A stretch of 64,000 nucleotides of DNA from Vibrio qingdaonensis (GTDB taxonomy: Bacteria > Pseudomonadota > Gammaproteobacteria > Enterobacterales > Vibrionaceae), in NCBI RefSeq assembly GCF_026191675.1, contig NZ_JAKRRY010000007.1, positions 1 to 64,000 on the forward strand, in the 5' to 3' direction. Within the stretch, counting starts at the first letter, position 1, and every line of letters starts with the position of its first letter. The position numbers and the translations under genes are program-made. Under the pieces are notes generated by a model, which was not told where the DNA came from, searched no databases, and saw only the letters and a program-made list of their open reading frames with translations. Shown in pieces: positions 9,222-20,036 of this stretch.

Positions 9222-11207
9222 TTAGTAAAGAACGGCTTGTGCTTTTTCACCGTCGATATTGTCTTGAGTTACATACACAACACCCGTATCAATATACGAT
9301 GCCGTCTTTTTACCAGCGATGATCTCAGCAACCGTAACCACTCCCATAAACCCCATGCCATAAGAAGATTGAACCACGGCTCCATCGAGCACACCATCAC
9401 GGATGAATTCTTGAATATCTTTGTTTCCATCAAAAGCAACAGCAACAATTTTTCCCGTATAGCCACCCTGTTCAATTGCGCGAGCCATGCCTACCGCTGT
9501 CGGTTCATTCGAACCAAATATGCCAACTAAATCGTTATTCGAAGCTAACACATCAACCGTTTGGTTCAATGCGGTCACCATATCTGCATTTGAATAATAC
9601 GGACCAACTACTTCATACCCTGCAGCCTCAATCACCTCTTTAAAACCACCATCTCGATCCATGGCTGAACCAGAACCTGCGGTAAAGCTCATCATAGCAA
9701 CCTTGCCTTTTTTGCCATTAAGCGCTTTGATCATTTGCTCTGCTGCTAATCTACCAGCGGCGCGATTGTCTGTAGAAAGGTACGCTTGGTGATATTTGTC
9801 GTCATCGTTTAACCCAGAATCAATCAATGCAACAGGTACGCCACGCTCCCATGCAGCTTTCAATGCTGGCACTAGAGCGTTTGGATCTGTCGGTGCTACT
9901 ACCAGTCCAGCAACACCACGGTTCAATGCATTTTGAATCATATTAACTTGCTCATCGACTGCCGTTTCGGCCGCTGGTCCTTGGAAGGTGATTTTATATG
10001 AATCTAGGCCATTCGCCGCGTCCACTGACCCACCTTTAACATTTTGCCAAAAGTTTGAGTTCTCTGTTTTTACCACCACCGCAATTTCTTTCTCTGCAGC
10101 AGTTACGTCAGTAGACATACCAGTAAAAGAGAGAGTGAACCCGATAGCAGCAACCGTAGCTATTTTATTAATTTTCATATCTTTAACATCCTTTTTAGAC
10201 TTTTTTGTAGGGGATTTCACTGTGGATTTGTGCATACGATATTGGTCGTACGCAACGGTAGCGATAATCACACCACCGATTACTATTTGCTGAACGAAGT
10301 AGCTCACGCCGTTCATGTTTAAACCGTTACGCAATACACCAATAATGAATGAACCGATTACCGCACCAGTTACAGTGCCAACTCCTCCCATTAACGATGT
10401 ACCACCTACTACGGCCGATGCGATTGCGTCTAACTCGGCCATCACAGAACCATTAGGTTGAGCGGTCACAAGTCGACTTGCTATAATGACGCCAGCTAAA
10501 CCTGCAAGCATGCCGGAGGCCATGTACGCGGCTGTTTTTACTTTATCTGTATCAATACCTGATAGGCGCGCAGCTTCTTCATTTGAACCGATTGCATACA
10601 AGTAACGACCTAAGCGCATTTTTGTTAGTAAGAAAGAAAAGGCCGCGACGACGAGTAACATGACAATCACTGGGTATGGAATCCCGGCGAAAATCACGTT
10701 AGGGAAGCCATTATCACCAATTTCTACCATTCTAAATAATGCGCCATTACCAAGATAAGAAAATGATTCTGGCATTCCTGATACCGGTGCCGCGTTGGTA
10801 ATATAGAGTGCAACGCCACGTGCAATCATCATCATACCTAACGTCGCTATAAAGGGAGGCAAGCGCAGTTTTGACACACACAAACCATTGAATAAGCCAC
10901 AACCAGCTCCGGTAAGTACACCAATGACCATTCCAAATGGAACTGGGACGCCAGCGTTAACAGCAAGGCCTGCTGTAACACCAGAAAGCGCCATGACTGA
11001 GCCTATCGATAAGTCAATTCCACCGGTTAGGATTGTCAGCATAACGCCGATACCTATGATGGTGATCGTCGATGTCTGCAGACCAACCGTCATCATATTA
11101 TTCACGGTCATGAAGTACGGGCTAGCGATCGAGAATGCGATAAGTAAAGCGATTAAACCACCGACCGATGCCAATTTTTGTAACAACGCTTTATGTTGTT
11201 CTCTCAT
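9222..11207 (-). CDS. Ribose-type ABC permease fused in frame to its periplasmic sugar-binding protein
   Basis: One 661-codon frame. Residues 1-325 are an RbsC-like permease with many hydrophobic segments and the motifs GGIDLSIGS and AIASAVVGGTSLMGG. A lysine-rich linker (about 326-343) follows. Met344 (base 10178) then opens a signal-peptide-like segment (MKINKIATVAAIGFTLSF, cleavage-like TAA about 369-371), followed by an RbsB-like binding protein of normal length (about 318 residues) with NMIQNALNRGVAGLVVAPTD and AVAFDGNK. AAGGA lies about 10 bases before codon 344, so internal initiation may also give a free binding protein. The positive linker would stay in the cytoplasm, so the fusion topology is sound. 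The start overlaps the ATPase stop (TAATG). Confidence 0.85.
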   Translation of the reverse strand: MREQHKALLQKLASVGGLIALLIAFSIASPYFMTVNNMMTVGLQTSTITIIGIGVMLTILTGGIDLSIGSVMALSGVTAGLAVNAGVPVPFGMVIGVLTGAGCGLFNGLCVSKLRLPPFIATLGMMMIARGVALYITNAAPVSGMPESFSYLGNGALFRMVEIGDNGFPNVIFAGIPYPVIVMLLVVAAFSFLLTKMRLGRYLYAIGSNEEAARLSGIDTDKVKTAAYMASGMLAGLAGVIIASRLVTAQPNGSVMAELDAIASAVVGGTSLMGGVGTVTGAVIGSFIIGVLRNGLNMNGVSYFVQQIVIGGVIIATVAYDQYRMHKSTVKSPTKKSKKDVKDMKINKIATVAAIGFTLSFTGMSTDVTAAEKEIAVVVKTENSNFWQNVKGGSVDAANGLDSYKITFQGPAAETAVDEQVNMIQNALNRGVAGLVVAPTDPNALVPALKAAWERGVPVALIDSGLNDDDKYHQAYLSTDNRAAGRLAAEQMIKALNGKKGKVAMMSFTAGSGSAMDRDGGFKEVIEAAGYEVVGPYYSNADMVTALNQTVDVLASNNDLVGIFGSNEPTAVGMARAIEQGGYTGKIVAVAFDGNKDIQEFIRDGVLDGAVVQSSYGMGFMGVVTVAEIIAGKKTASYIDTGVVYVTQDNIDGEKAQAVLY

Positions 11208-12730
11208 TAGATTGCCTCCTCAAGTAATGGGAACATATTTTTCACGCCGGTTGCATACTGCATAATTTCCTCCTGAGACGTATCAGCAGTATTCAACATA
11301 GCTGTCATCTCTCCTTCCTTCATTACTATGACCCTGTCTGACATTCCCAGAACCTCTGGCAACTCCGAGGAAATCATGATGACTCCCACACCTTGATGGG
11401 CCAATTCATCCAATAGCTCATAAATGGCATACTTAGCGCCAACATCAATGCCACGTGTAGGCTCATCAAAAATCATCACTTTGGCGTCTCTAAACAACCA
11501 TTTACCGATAACGACTTTTTGTTGGTTCCCACCTGAAAGGTTACCTACAAGCTGCTCAACAGTCGGTGTTTTAATATCCATCTTTGAAATATATTGATTG
11601 GCAGCTTCTACCTCTGACTTATTGGAAATGATTCCGAGATTACTGCTGACTTTATCGAGAGACGCCATCGTGGTGTTTTCTCGAATAGACATTTTCACTG
11701 CGATACCATTGAGCTTTCTATCTTCCGATAAATAAGCAACACCCGCTTTAATTGCGTCTGCTGGGGAACGAATAGTTTTTTGTTTTCCGTGGATGAATAC
11801 TTCGCCTTCGGACAACTTGTCGGCCCCAAACAGCGCCCTTGCCAGTTCGGTGCGTTTTGCACCAACAAGCCCGGTAATTGCGAGAATTTCGCCTTTTCGC
11901 AAATCAAAATTTAGCGGTTCAAATACGCCGTGACGCGTCACATTCATTGCTGAAAAAATCAACTCATCACTGATAACTGCTTTTTTCTCTGGAAAATGGT
12001 TATCTAACGCTCTTCCCACCATTTTGGCAATAATGTCGTCCATAGATATTTCATTAAAACGGTGGTTCGAGACGTATTGCCCATCACGGAAAATGGTGAT
12101 GTGATCGCATATTCGTCGCAGCTCATCCATGCGGTGCGATATATAAACAATCGCAACGCCACGAGACTTCAACTTGTCAACTAGAACAAATAACGCGTCT
12201 ATTTCTCGGTCGGTTAGCGCCGACGTTGGCTCATCCATAATCAATATTTCGACATCAAAACTCAGCGACTTCGCGATCTCCACCATTTGCTGCTTAGCGA
12301 CCGATAAGGTGTTGACGATATCGGTAGGCAGCACATCAATGTCAAACATATCCAATAATTTACTCGCCTCCCTACGCATCATTTTGTAATCAATCAATCC
12401 GTGTTTTAGTGGCTCTCTTGCAAAGAAAATATTTTCAGCCACTGATAGATGCGGAATAAGATTCAACTCTTGAAATATCATTGAGATACCTGACTTTTGA
12501 GCCTCAAGCACTGAATTAAACTCGACATCGTTCCCTTGGTAAGTAATAAAGCCACTGTCGGCTTTATGTACCCCGATCAGGACCTTCATCAACGTGGACT
12601 TGCCAGCGCCGTTCTCGCCCATCAAAGCATGGACTTCTCCTGCACGAAGCTGAAAGTTGACATCCAAAAGGGCTTGTACCCCGGTAAAGGCTTTGGATAT
12701 GCCACTCATCGTTAATATTGGACTACTCAT
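11207..12730 (-). CDS. Sugar ABC transporter ATPase with two nucleotide-binding domains (RbsA/MglA type)
   Basis: 507 residues, the usual size. The first domain has Walker A GENGAGKST (about 39-47), a signature replaced by LSVAKQQMVEIAKS, and Walker B ILIMDEPTSA. The second has a degenerate Walker A (GLVGAKRTE), a normal LSGGNQQKVVIGKW signature and MIFDEPTRGIDVG. This asymmetry is normal for the ribose/galactose importers. It powers the permease encoded directly downstream with overlapping stop and start codons. It starts 9 bp after the FucU gene, so all are one operon. Confidence 0.93.
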   Translation of the reverse strand: MSSPILTMSGISKAFTGVQALLDVNFQLRAGEVHALMGENGAGKSTLMKVLIGVHKADSGFITYQGNDVEFNSVLEAQKSGISMIFQELNLIPHLSVAENIFFAREPLKHGLIDYKMMRREASKLLDMFDIDVLPTDIVNTLSVAKQQMVEIAKSLSFDVEILIMDEPTSALTDREIDALFVLVDKLKSRGVAIVYISHRMDELRRICDHITIFRDGQYVSNHRFNEISMDDIIAKMVGRALDNHFPEKKAVISDELIFSAMNVTRHGVFEPLNFDLRKGEILAITGLVGAKRTELARALFGADKLSEGEVFIHGKQKTIRSPADAIKAGVAYLSEDRKLNGIAVKMSIRENTTMASLDKVSSNLGIISNKSEVEAANQYISKMDIKTPTVEQLVGNLSGGNQQKVVIGKWLFRDAKVMIFDEPTRGIDVGAKYAIYELLDELAHQGVGVIMISSELPEVLGMSDRVIVMKEGEMTAMLNTADTSQEEIMQYATGVKNMFPLLEEAI

Positions 12731-12739
12731 AACAATTCC

Positions 12740-13162
12740 TTAGTTTGTAGGAGTCACACCTTTTTTAAGAATTAAATTCCCGTATTTCCTTGTTGTTCCT
12801 GTCACTACCACACAAGTGGCTTTGCAGGCTCGCTCATAAAAAGCAAATCTATCAATGAAACAGATTTCCGTGTCTTCTGCCAGACTAGCTCTATACTCAT
12901 CTATCATCCCTGCCGGGTGTACGTCATCCCCTATGGTCGACATCATTACGGCCTTATCTGGGACGTACTGATCCAATTCAATTAGCGATGATATTGCCTC
13001 CGCTAAGTCAGATACTTCGCAGCTGCGCGCTTGCAATACCTTGTCGTTAATTGAATAGGCTGGGAAGTGTATGTCCGAGAGAACCACTTCATCTCCATGT
13101 CCCATTTTTGCCAATATATACAAGAGTTCAGGGTCAATAATTGGGTTGATTTTCTTTAACAT
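12740..13162 (-). CDS. fucU: FucU/RbsD-family sugar mutarotase
   Basis: 140 residues. The family signature is clear: MGHGDEVVLSDIHFPA near the N-terminus with the active-site His, and DRFAFYERACKAT followed by YGNLILKKGV at the end. FucU interconverts anomers of aldoses such as L-fucose, and RbsD pyranose and furanose forms of ribose; the C-terminal blocks fit FucU better. It acts in the cytoplasm on freshly imported sugar. A GGACGG ribosome site precedes the start, and the gene lies 12 bp after the aldolase. Its presence implies that the imported substrate is an aldose rather than a polyol. Confidence 0.9.
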   Translation of the reverse strand: MLKKINPIIDPELLYILAKMGHGDEVVLSDIHFPAYSINDKVLQARSCEVSDLAEAISSLIELDQYVPDKAVMMSTIGDDVHPAGMIDEYRASLAEDTEICFIDRFAFYERACKATCVVVTGTTRKYGNLILKKGVTPTN

Positions 13163-13174
13163 AAAGTCCGTCCT

Positions 13175-15075
<1,901 letters not shown>

Positions 15076-15093
15076 TCAAACACCCTTACCCTT

Positions 15094-15151
15094 ATTATAA
15101 TTTAACAAACTTGCCCTTGTGCTTTCGAATGCTTTCTAGTTTATGTATAAT
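15094..15151. promoter_or_regulatory. Divergent promoters sharing a direct-repeat operator
   Basis: A minus-strand -10 (TATAAT, 15094-15099) faces the dehydrogenase and a plus-strand -10 (TATAAT, 15146-15151) faces the kinase. Placing each -35 box 17 bp away puts both on a direct repeat, TGCTTTC at 15120-15126 and again at 15130-15136, one helical turn apart. This is a natural site for the DeoR protein to control both directions. Neither -35 box matches consensus well. Confidence 0.5.
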
Positions 15152-15237
15152 GAATTTCAATTACCAACTTTAATTTACGAATACTAACGACCGATCACAA
15201 AAATGAGCATGAAATCAACTAAAAGAAGGAGCCAAAA

Positions 15238-16725
15238 ATGTATCTAGGAATCGATTGTGGCACTCAAGGAACAAAGGCAATTATCTGGAATAACGGAGAA
15301 ATACTGAGCAGCGCATATACACCTCATCAGATTAGCATTGACAACCAAGGCAAGCGTGAACAGTCTCCCCAGTGGTGGTTCGACGCGATGGTATCATCAA
15401 TAAATAAGGCACTAATAGATTTTGAAGGGAATCGAAAGTCAATAAAAGGGATAGGTGTCTCTGGCCAACAACACGGTTTGGTGTTACTCGACAGTAACGA
15501 TCGCATTCTTTGCGATTCACTACTCTGGTGCGATACACGACCTGAGCTAGCATTGAAAGATTTTGAAAGAAAATACAACATAGCGTTCCCTGAAAAAATA
15601 GGTATTCAGGTTCCCGTAGCCTTTACTATTGCAAAGCTACTATGGATAAAAGACAACAATCCCAGCGCGTTCAAGCAAATCCATAAAATAATGTTGCCAC
15701 ATGATTATTTAAATTATTGCCTTACGGGCCGCTATGCCATTGAAGCTGGAGATGCTTCTGGAACGGGTTGGTTTGACACTCACACAAAATCGATTGATCA
15801 AGGCATACTAGGTCTCATGGATTTACCTTCAAGCTACCAAGCTCCTGAAGTGGTAACATCAGACGCGGTGTTTGGCCATGTAAGGCCGCAAATGTGCGCC
15901 GTGCTTGGATTGCCTTCAAACGTCATAGTCTCTAGTGGCGGCGGCGATAATATGATGGCGGCTATTGGCACAGGTAATGTCGATGAAGGAATGTTAACCA
16001 TTAGCTTAGGGACATCAGGAACGGTATTCGGACATTCCCATCAGCAAATAGACAGTACCGAATACCCTGACCTTAATGCATTCTGTTCATCCTCAAATGG
16101 CTATTTACCCTTAGCCAGTACAATGAATGTCACCACAGCAAATAACCAAATATTAGATCTTATGGGTAAAGATATTTCGCATTTTGACCAAATGTTGAAT
16201 AGTGCTAACGTTGGATCTGATGGCTTACTTTCCCTGCCTTTCTATAATGGCGCTCGACTGCCCAACGTCTCTAGCGCAAAGGGAGCGATATTGGGAATGA
16301 CCGCCTCTAACCTGTCTCAACAAAACTTGTTACGTTCCACGGTTGAAGGCGTAACGTATAACCTGGCTCGTGGCATTAGCGTTCTTAAGCAATCTGGCGT
16401 CATATTCAGCCAAGCCTGCATCATCGGTGGCGGTGCGAATAGCCGTGTATGGCGACAAATGATTTCAGACGTTACCAACTTAAAGCTCGTTGTTCCGCAC
16501 TCAACTGAAGCAGCAGCTGTAGGCGGCGCAATACAAGCTTATTGGGCCTGCGAGAATTTGCGACAGCAGCGTTATTCGCTTTCCGACATCTGTAAAGACT
16601 TCGTTCAGTTTGACCAACCCTCAACTGTGCACCCAAACTCAGAAAACCATCAGAAATACCAATCGTTATCTAACGACTACCACACCCTTGTAGACAACTA
16701 CATGAGCAGCGATTTTCACAGATGA
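15238..16725 (+). CDS. FGGY-family carbohydrate kinase (xylulokinase-like)
   Basis: 495 residues; AAGGAG lies 7 bases before the ATG. The N-terminal phosphate-binding loop is GIDCGTQGTKAIIW, the FGGY substrate region has WWFDAM and SGQQHGLVLLD, and the catalytic Asp lies in DASGTGWFD. The second ATP-binding loop is SLGTSGTVFGH, and near the C-terminus GGGANSRVWRQM is present. This is the XylB pattern, but relatives phosphorylate other ketoses, so D-xylulose need not be the substrate. Divergent from the ABC/aldolase operon and sharing its control region. It would phosphorylate the ketose made by the GatD-like dehydrogenase. Confidence 0.9.
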   Translation: MYLGIDCGTQGTKAIIWNNGEILSSAYTPHQISIDNQGKREQSPQWWFDAMVSSINKALIDFEGNRKSIKGIGVSGQQHGLVLLDSNDRILCDSLLWCDTRPELALKDFERKYNIAFPEKIGIQVPVAFTIAKLLWIKDNNPSAFKQIHKIMLPHDYLNYCLTGRYAIEAGDASGTGWFDTHTKSIDQGILGLMDLPSSYQAPEVVTSDAVFGHVRPQMCAVLGLPSNVIVSSGGGDNMMAAIGTGNVDEGMLTISLGTSGTVFGHSHQQIDSTEYPDLNAFCSSSNGYLPLASTMNVTTANNQILDLMGKDISHFDQMLNSANVGSDGLLSLPFYNGARLPNVSSAKGAILGMTASNLSQQNLLRSTVEGVTYNLARGISVLKQSGVIFSQACIIGGGANSRVWRQMISDVTNLKLVVPHSTEAAAVGGAIQAYWACENLRQQRYSLSDICKDFVQFDQPSTVHPNSENHQKYQSLSNDYHTLVDNYMSSDFHR

Positions 16726-16754
16726 TGATTTATAGTGACTGACCATAAGCGCAA

Positions 16755-16780
16755 AAAGGCACCTTCAAATAGGTGCCTTT
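16755..16780. terminator. Bidirectional terminator between kinase and gatZ
   Basis: A perfect 9-bp stem, AAAGGCACC (16755-16763) and GGTGCCTTT (16772-16780), with an 8-nt loop, A-rich on the left and T-containing on the right. It lies between the convergent kinase and GatZ genes and can serve both. Confidence 0.75.
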
Positions 16781-16806
16781 ATAATGCGTGAGCAACAGAT
16801 TAGAGA

Positions 16807-18081
16807 CTAGCTTGCTTTACGAGGCTCGCATGCATAGGCATATTGCTCGAGTACTTCTTGAACCTTTGAGAAAATGACATCCATTGGCTTAGCGTTCAAT
16901 TCACCCGACAGCACTTTTGAATATTGAACGGGTAGGTACTGACTCAGTAAGCCCAAAGGAATATCAACGCTGTTGAGATTATCGATCATCACATCCAGTG
17001 AACGAACGATTCGTTCATCAGTCCAGTAGTAGCGAATGCGATCGGAAAGGCTAAAGCTAAGCTGCACACGGGCATCCGAGAAAGTATGGCTATAGTACTG
17101 TTCCCAATATCGCTTATCATCCATCAGGATTTGATTAATCACTTCTTTCGCATGGCTTTGTTTTGATGCATCCACCAACTCTTTCTCTATCTCAGCTAAG
17201 GCATATACCGCCTCTCTCATTGCAAATGTGAGCCATGGACCTACTTTCAAAATTGCAAAATGGTCATTCACTAAGTGTCGTAGATTCTCTTTCGTCTGAT
17301 AATCAGTTGAATGAGCCTCATACACGAACGGTGTTGATTCAATAAAATCAGATAGTTGCTGAGCTTTCTCTGGCTTGTAATGAATAACATTCGAGTGGTC
17401 AAATTCAACAGCAGGTTGGACAACGATGCCAACGACGCGGTCCAGTGCCGAATAAACACCAGCCTCTTCAAAAGCCTGCTTATGGGTTTCGATAGTCAAC
17501 TTCGCAGCGTCGACCTCAGTGACATGAACTGCCTGTATTGCCTCTTTCTCTCCACCTGGAGTCGGTACTTCAGTCCCAATAACGTACGTTAGAATCTCTT
17601 TAAGTTCAGCACTCGCCACAGTTTCGGACACTTTCGCCAATCTTGCTGCTCGCCTTGCCACAACCATTGGGTCGAGCGGAACTGGATCATCAGCACACGA
17701 CATCGAAGTATCCAGGTGAATTTTGCTATATCCCGCCGTAATATAGGCTTTAATTAGCTGCTCCGATTTTAACATCGCCGACTCTGCGGGTTCCGATTGC
17801 CAACAGTTTGGGCCAAGATGGTCACCTCCTAGAATGATATTTTCAATCGGAAACCCTACTCGCTTTGCAATATCATAAACAAAATCCCTAAACTCAGTGG
17901 GAATCATTCCTGTATAACCGCCAAACTGGTTTACTTGATTAGAAGTCGACTCGATCAATACTTTGTTGTTACTGCTGCTTTCAAAACGAAGCGTTGCTTC
18001 AATCACCCAAGGGTGAGCAGAGCAAACAGAACAGATCCCAACATCTCCATTACTTACATGCCTTTCTACAATAGCCTTCAT
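16807..18081 (-). CDS. gatZ: Tagatose-bisphosphate aldolase non-catalytic subunit (GatZ/KbaZ family)
   Basis: 424 residues from the ATG at 18081 (a TTG seven codons upstream is rejected). Family blocks include [62 protein letters not shown] and [17 protein letters not shown]. GatZ/KbaZ itself does not catalyse cleavage but stabilises and activates the GatY/KbaY aldolase. It is transcribed alone from its own promoter region, convergent with the kinase, and completes the aldolase made from the operon at 13.2 kb. The split between two transcription units is unusual compared with the adjacent gatYZ of enterics. Confidence 0.92.
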   Translation of the reverse strand: MKAIVERHVSNGDVGICSVCSAHPWVIEATLRFESSSNNKVLIESTSNQVNQFGGYTGMIPTEFRDFVYDIAKRVGFPIENIILGGDHLGPNCWQSEPAESAMLKSEQLIKAYITAGYSKIHLDTSMSCADDPVPLDPMVVARRAARLAKVSETVASAELKEILTYVIGTEVPTPGGEKEAIQAVHVTEVDAAKLTIETHKQAFEEAGVYSALDRVVGIVVQPAVEFDHSNVIHYKPEKAQQLSDFIESTPFVYEAHSTDYQTKENLRHLVNDHFAILKVGPWLTFAMREAVYALAEIEKELVDASKQSHAKEVINQILMDDKRYWEQYYSHTFSDARVQLSFSLSDRIRYYWTDERIVRSLDVMIDNLNSVDIPLGLLSQYLPVQYSKVLSGELNAKPMDVIFSKVQEVLEQYAYACEPRKAS

Positions 18082-18438
18082 AAATCCACCACTTACCTTC
18101 AATTACTTACGTTTATTATTGATCATATCGTAATCATTTGTAAACAAACAATAGGCTGATAATTGTAAATGCGTGCAATATACTTAGTGATTAAAATTAA
18201 GCTCGACGAACACTTCAAGACAGGAGGGTTTGAAAGATAATGGTAGCCTCCGACATGCTATCTTCACTTTTACCAAAAAGCGGTTAAGGGTTCTAAAGAC
18301 CTTAATCCCTACTCCCAAGCTCTTACGCATATTATCAATTCCTTCAAGATGAGAACTTAACGTGGGATACATTCCCTCGCGTCTAAAGGCTAAAACCGAC
18401 TTATCTATTTCGTTCTCACCTACTCAAGCAATTAAAAG
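18082..18438. other. gatZ upstream region without a gene
   Basis: No supported coding region. Near the gatZ start there is a small palindrome, TTTGTAAACAAA (18137-18148), a possible operator. A 62-codon minus-strand frame at 18184-18372 lacks a ribosome site and was not accepted. The right edge is the inverted repeat of the IS6 remnant. Confidence 0.4.
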
Positions 18439-19237
18439 GGCATGTTGCAAAAAATTGGGCAGAGGATGAAACTATCATCCTCTACAATAATGATGGTGAG
18501 ATCAATGACGAGCGAATTCAAATGGAAGCACTTTGCCCCTGAAATCATTCTTTGGTGTCTACGTTGGTATGGTTCAACGCCAATAAGCTACGCTAACCTA
18601 AGCGACATATAGCCGGAGCGAGGGGTTTCGGTTAACCGTTCAACCATTTATCGGTGTTTCATTGAATATACTCCAGCATTACGGAAGAAATTACGCTGCC
18701 GTCATTTCATCCGAGTCAAGTCTTCGTAGCAGCTTGATGAAACCTACGTCAAGGTAAAAGGAAAGTGGCATTATCTGTACCAAGCTATCAACAAACAAGA
18801 CTAGACACTGGACTTCTATTTTTCTCACAAACGCAATAAAGACGCGGCTTGTCAGTTCCTGAAGCGATACCTAATACACCATGATGTAGAGACTCAGCGT
18901 AAAGCGTTAAATACAGACAAACATTCCTTCTATGCCAATGCGATTGTCCACCTGAAAAGAGAAGGCCTACTTCGCGTGGATGTCTAGCACCGGAAAGTGA
19001 AGTACCTAAATTATGGAATCGAATCTGATCACACCCCATCAAGAAACTTGTTGTGGGCACTGGCGGTTTTAAACTTCGGAAGCGAGCATGGGCACCATTC
19101 AAGGGTTTGAATCTCTACGGATGTTGAACAAAGATCAATTTGATTTCTGGTTGCGTCATGATAAACGTAAAACTCGTGTACGGGAGAGATCCGCTTTCAT
19201 GAATGGTCTATTCAATGTTGAGGCAGTTTACCAATAA
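18439..19237 (+). mobile_element. IS6-family element remnant with dead transposase
   Basis: The left end GGCATGTTGCAAA (18439-18451) is one base short of the IS26-type terminal repeat. A transposase pseudogene starts at the ATG at 18505 and can be followed through EFKWKHFAPEIILWCLRWYG, VNRSTIYRC, LDETYVKVKGKWHYLYQAI (the first catalytic Asp), DFYFSHKRNKDAA and the terminal FNVEAVYQ ending at 19237. At least four in-frame stops and a net frameshift inactivate it. The right terminal repeat was not found. Confidence 0.8.
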
Positions 19238-19257
19238 TCGTTAAGCGCATTACTGCA

Positions 19258-19414
19258 TAGATCTGTATTCCCTATTTTTTGAAGTCATGACCTGACTCCA
19301 ACCTTCAGAGGCAAGCAAGGCAGCTTTAATACGGTCATACACTCGACCATCACAATTAGAACCGTGCATTTGTTCGAGTTGCAGTTTCTGTTGAGGAGTC
19401 AGTGTGATTTTCAT
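19258..19414 (-). pseudogene. IS630-family transposase N-terminal fragment
   Basis: From the ATG at 19414 the frame reads MKITLTPQQKLQLEQMHGS, then DRIKAALLASEGWSQ, the N-terminal helix-turn-helix start typical of IS630-type transposases. After GWSQ the frame diverges and stops, so only about 40 residues of the family remain. It sits directly after the IS6 remnant, making a second small IS graveyard next to the chemoreceptor. Confidence 0.65.
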
Positions 19415-19523
19415 GATGTGTAGCATGATCCTGATTCTATTGAAAATCCAGCATCTACAATGATCACGAGGATAGCTCTTAAGATCCTGTCTATAATAGG
19501 TGATTAAAATAACCGAAAACTCG

Positions 19524-19841
19524 TTACGACTCGGTAGGAGAAAGTACTGCCTCATTTGGAGCAGGCATTAGCGTTTCCACATTGGTAACGCGCTCAGAAT
19601 CGTAAAGCACATAACCTTTAACACCTGCTGCATGATTCACTTGAGCAATCACGATAGTGCCTTTAAAACCAAGTTTAGTCAGCCGTGTCACCAGAAGCTC
19701 CGGGGCTTGTTCAAAGACGGCATTGAGAAAAGGTAAGTACTCATCTGATACAGAACCGCTTTGGTTAAATATTTCCATCGCCCGAGCGAGATGGTCACTA
19801 TCTGTAAGTTCAATGATTTCAGCAATTCGTTCCAACAACAT
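19524..19841 (-). CDS. Hypothetical protein, 105 residues
   Basis: Not recognised. The frame is clean, begins MLLERIAEIIELTDSDHLAR and encodes an acidic, soluble protein with two apparent parts: a helical N-terminal half, and a beta-rich half containing LGFKGTIVIAQVNHAAGVKGYVLYDSE. No signal peptide or membrane segment. The last codons overlap the upstream edge of a frame leading into the IS630 fragment. It is isolated between IS debris and the chemoreceptor gene. Confidence 0.5.
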   Translation of the reverse strand: MLLERIAEIIELTDSDHLARAMEIFNQSGSVSDEYLPFLNAVFEQAPELLVTRLTKLGFKGTIVIAQVNHAAGVKGYVLYDSERVTNVETLMPAPNEAVLSPTES

Positions 19842-19931
19842 TAACTATTCAATTCCATTTTAATCAGGCATTTACATCATAGTCATGGATGTTACCTCAT
19901 TCTGCTTGATAGGTTAACTGTATTAGATCAA

Positions 19932-19976
19932 TTTGCATTCATTACCTGTTGATAAAACTCAGGTAATAAATGCAAA
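19932..19976. repeat. Long near-perfect hairpin
   Basis: Two 17-nt arms (19932-19948 and 19960-19976) are complementary except for one position, with an 11-nt loop. It lies about 60 bp downstream of the chemoreceptor stop codon and has no T-run. It may be an RNA 3' end structure or a small palindromic repeat element. Confidence 0.6.
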
Positions 19977-20036
19977 CCAATCAATCGCCACGCTGACATT
20001 TTCTCAGCGGATGAACACCATTGAACACGCAAGCAG

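Noticed and set aside
10888..11265. 125-codon plus-strand frame across the transporter genes
   Set aside because: Antisense shadow of the permease and ATPase coding sequences.
18184..18372. 62-codon minus-strand frame
   Set aside because: No start signals and no recognisable family; borders IS remnants and could be debris.
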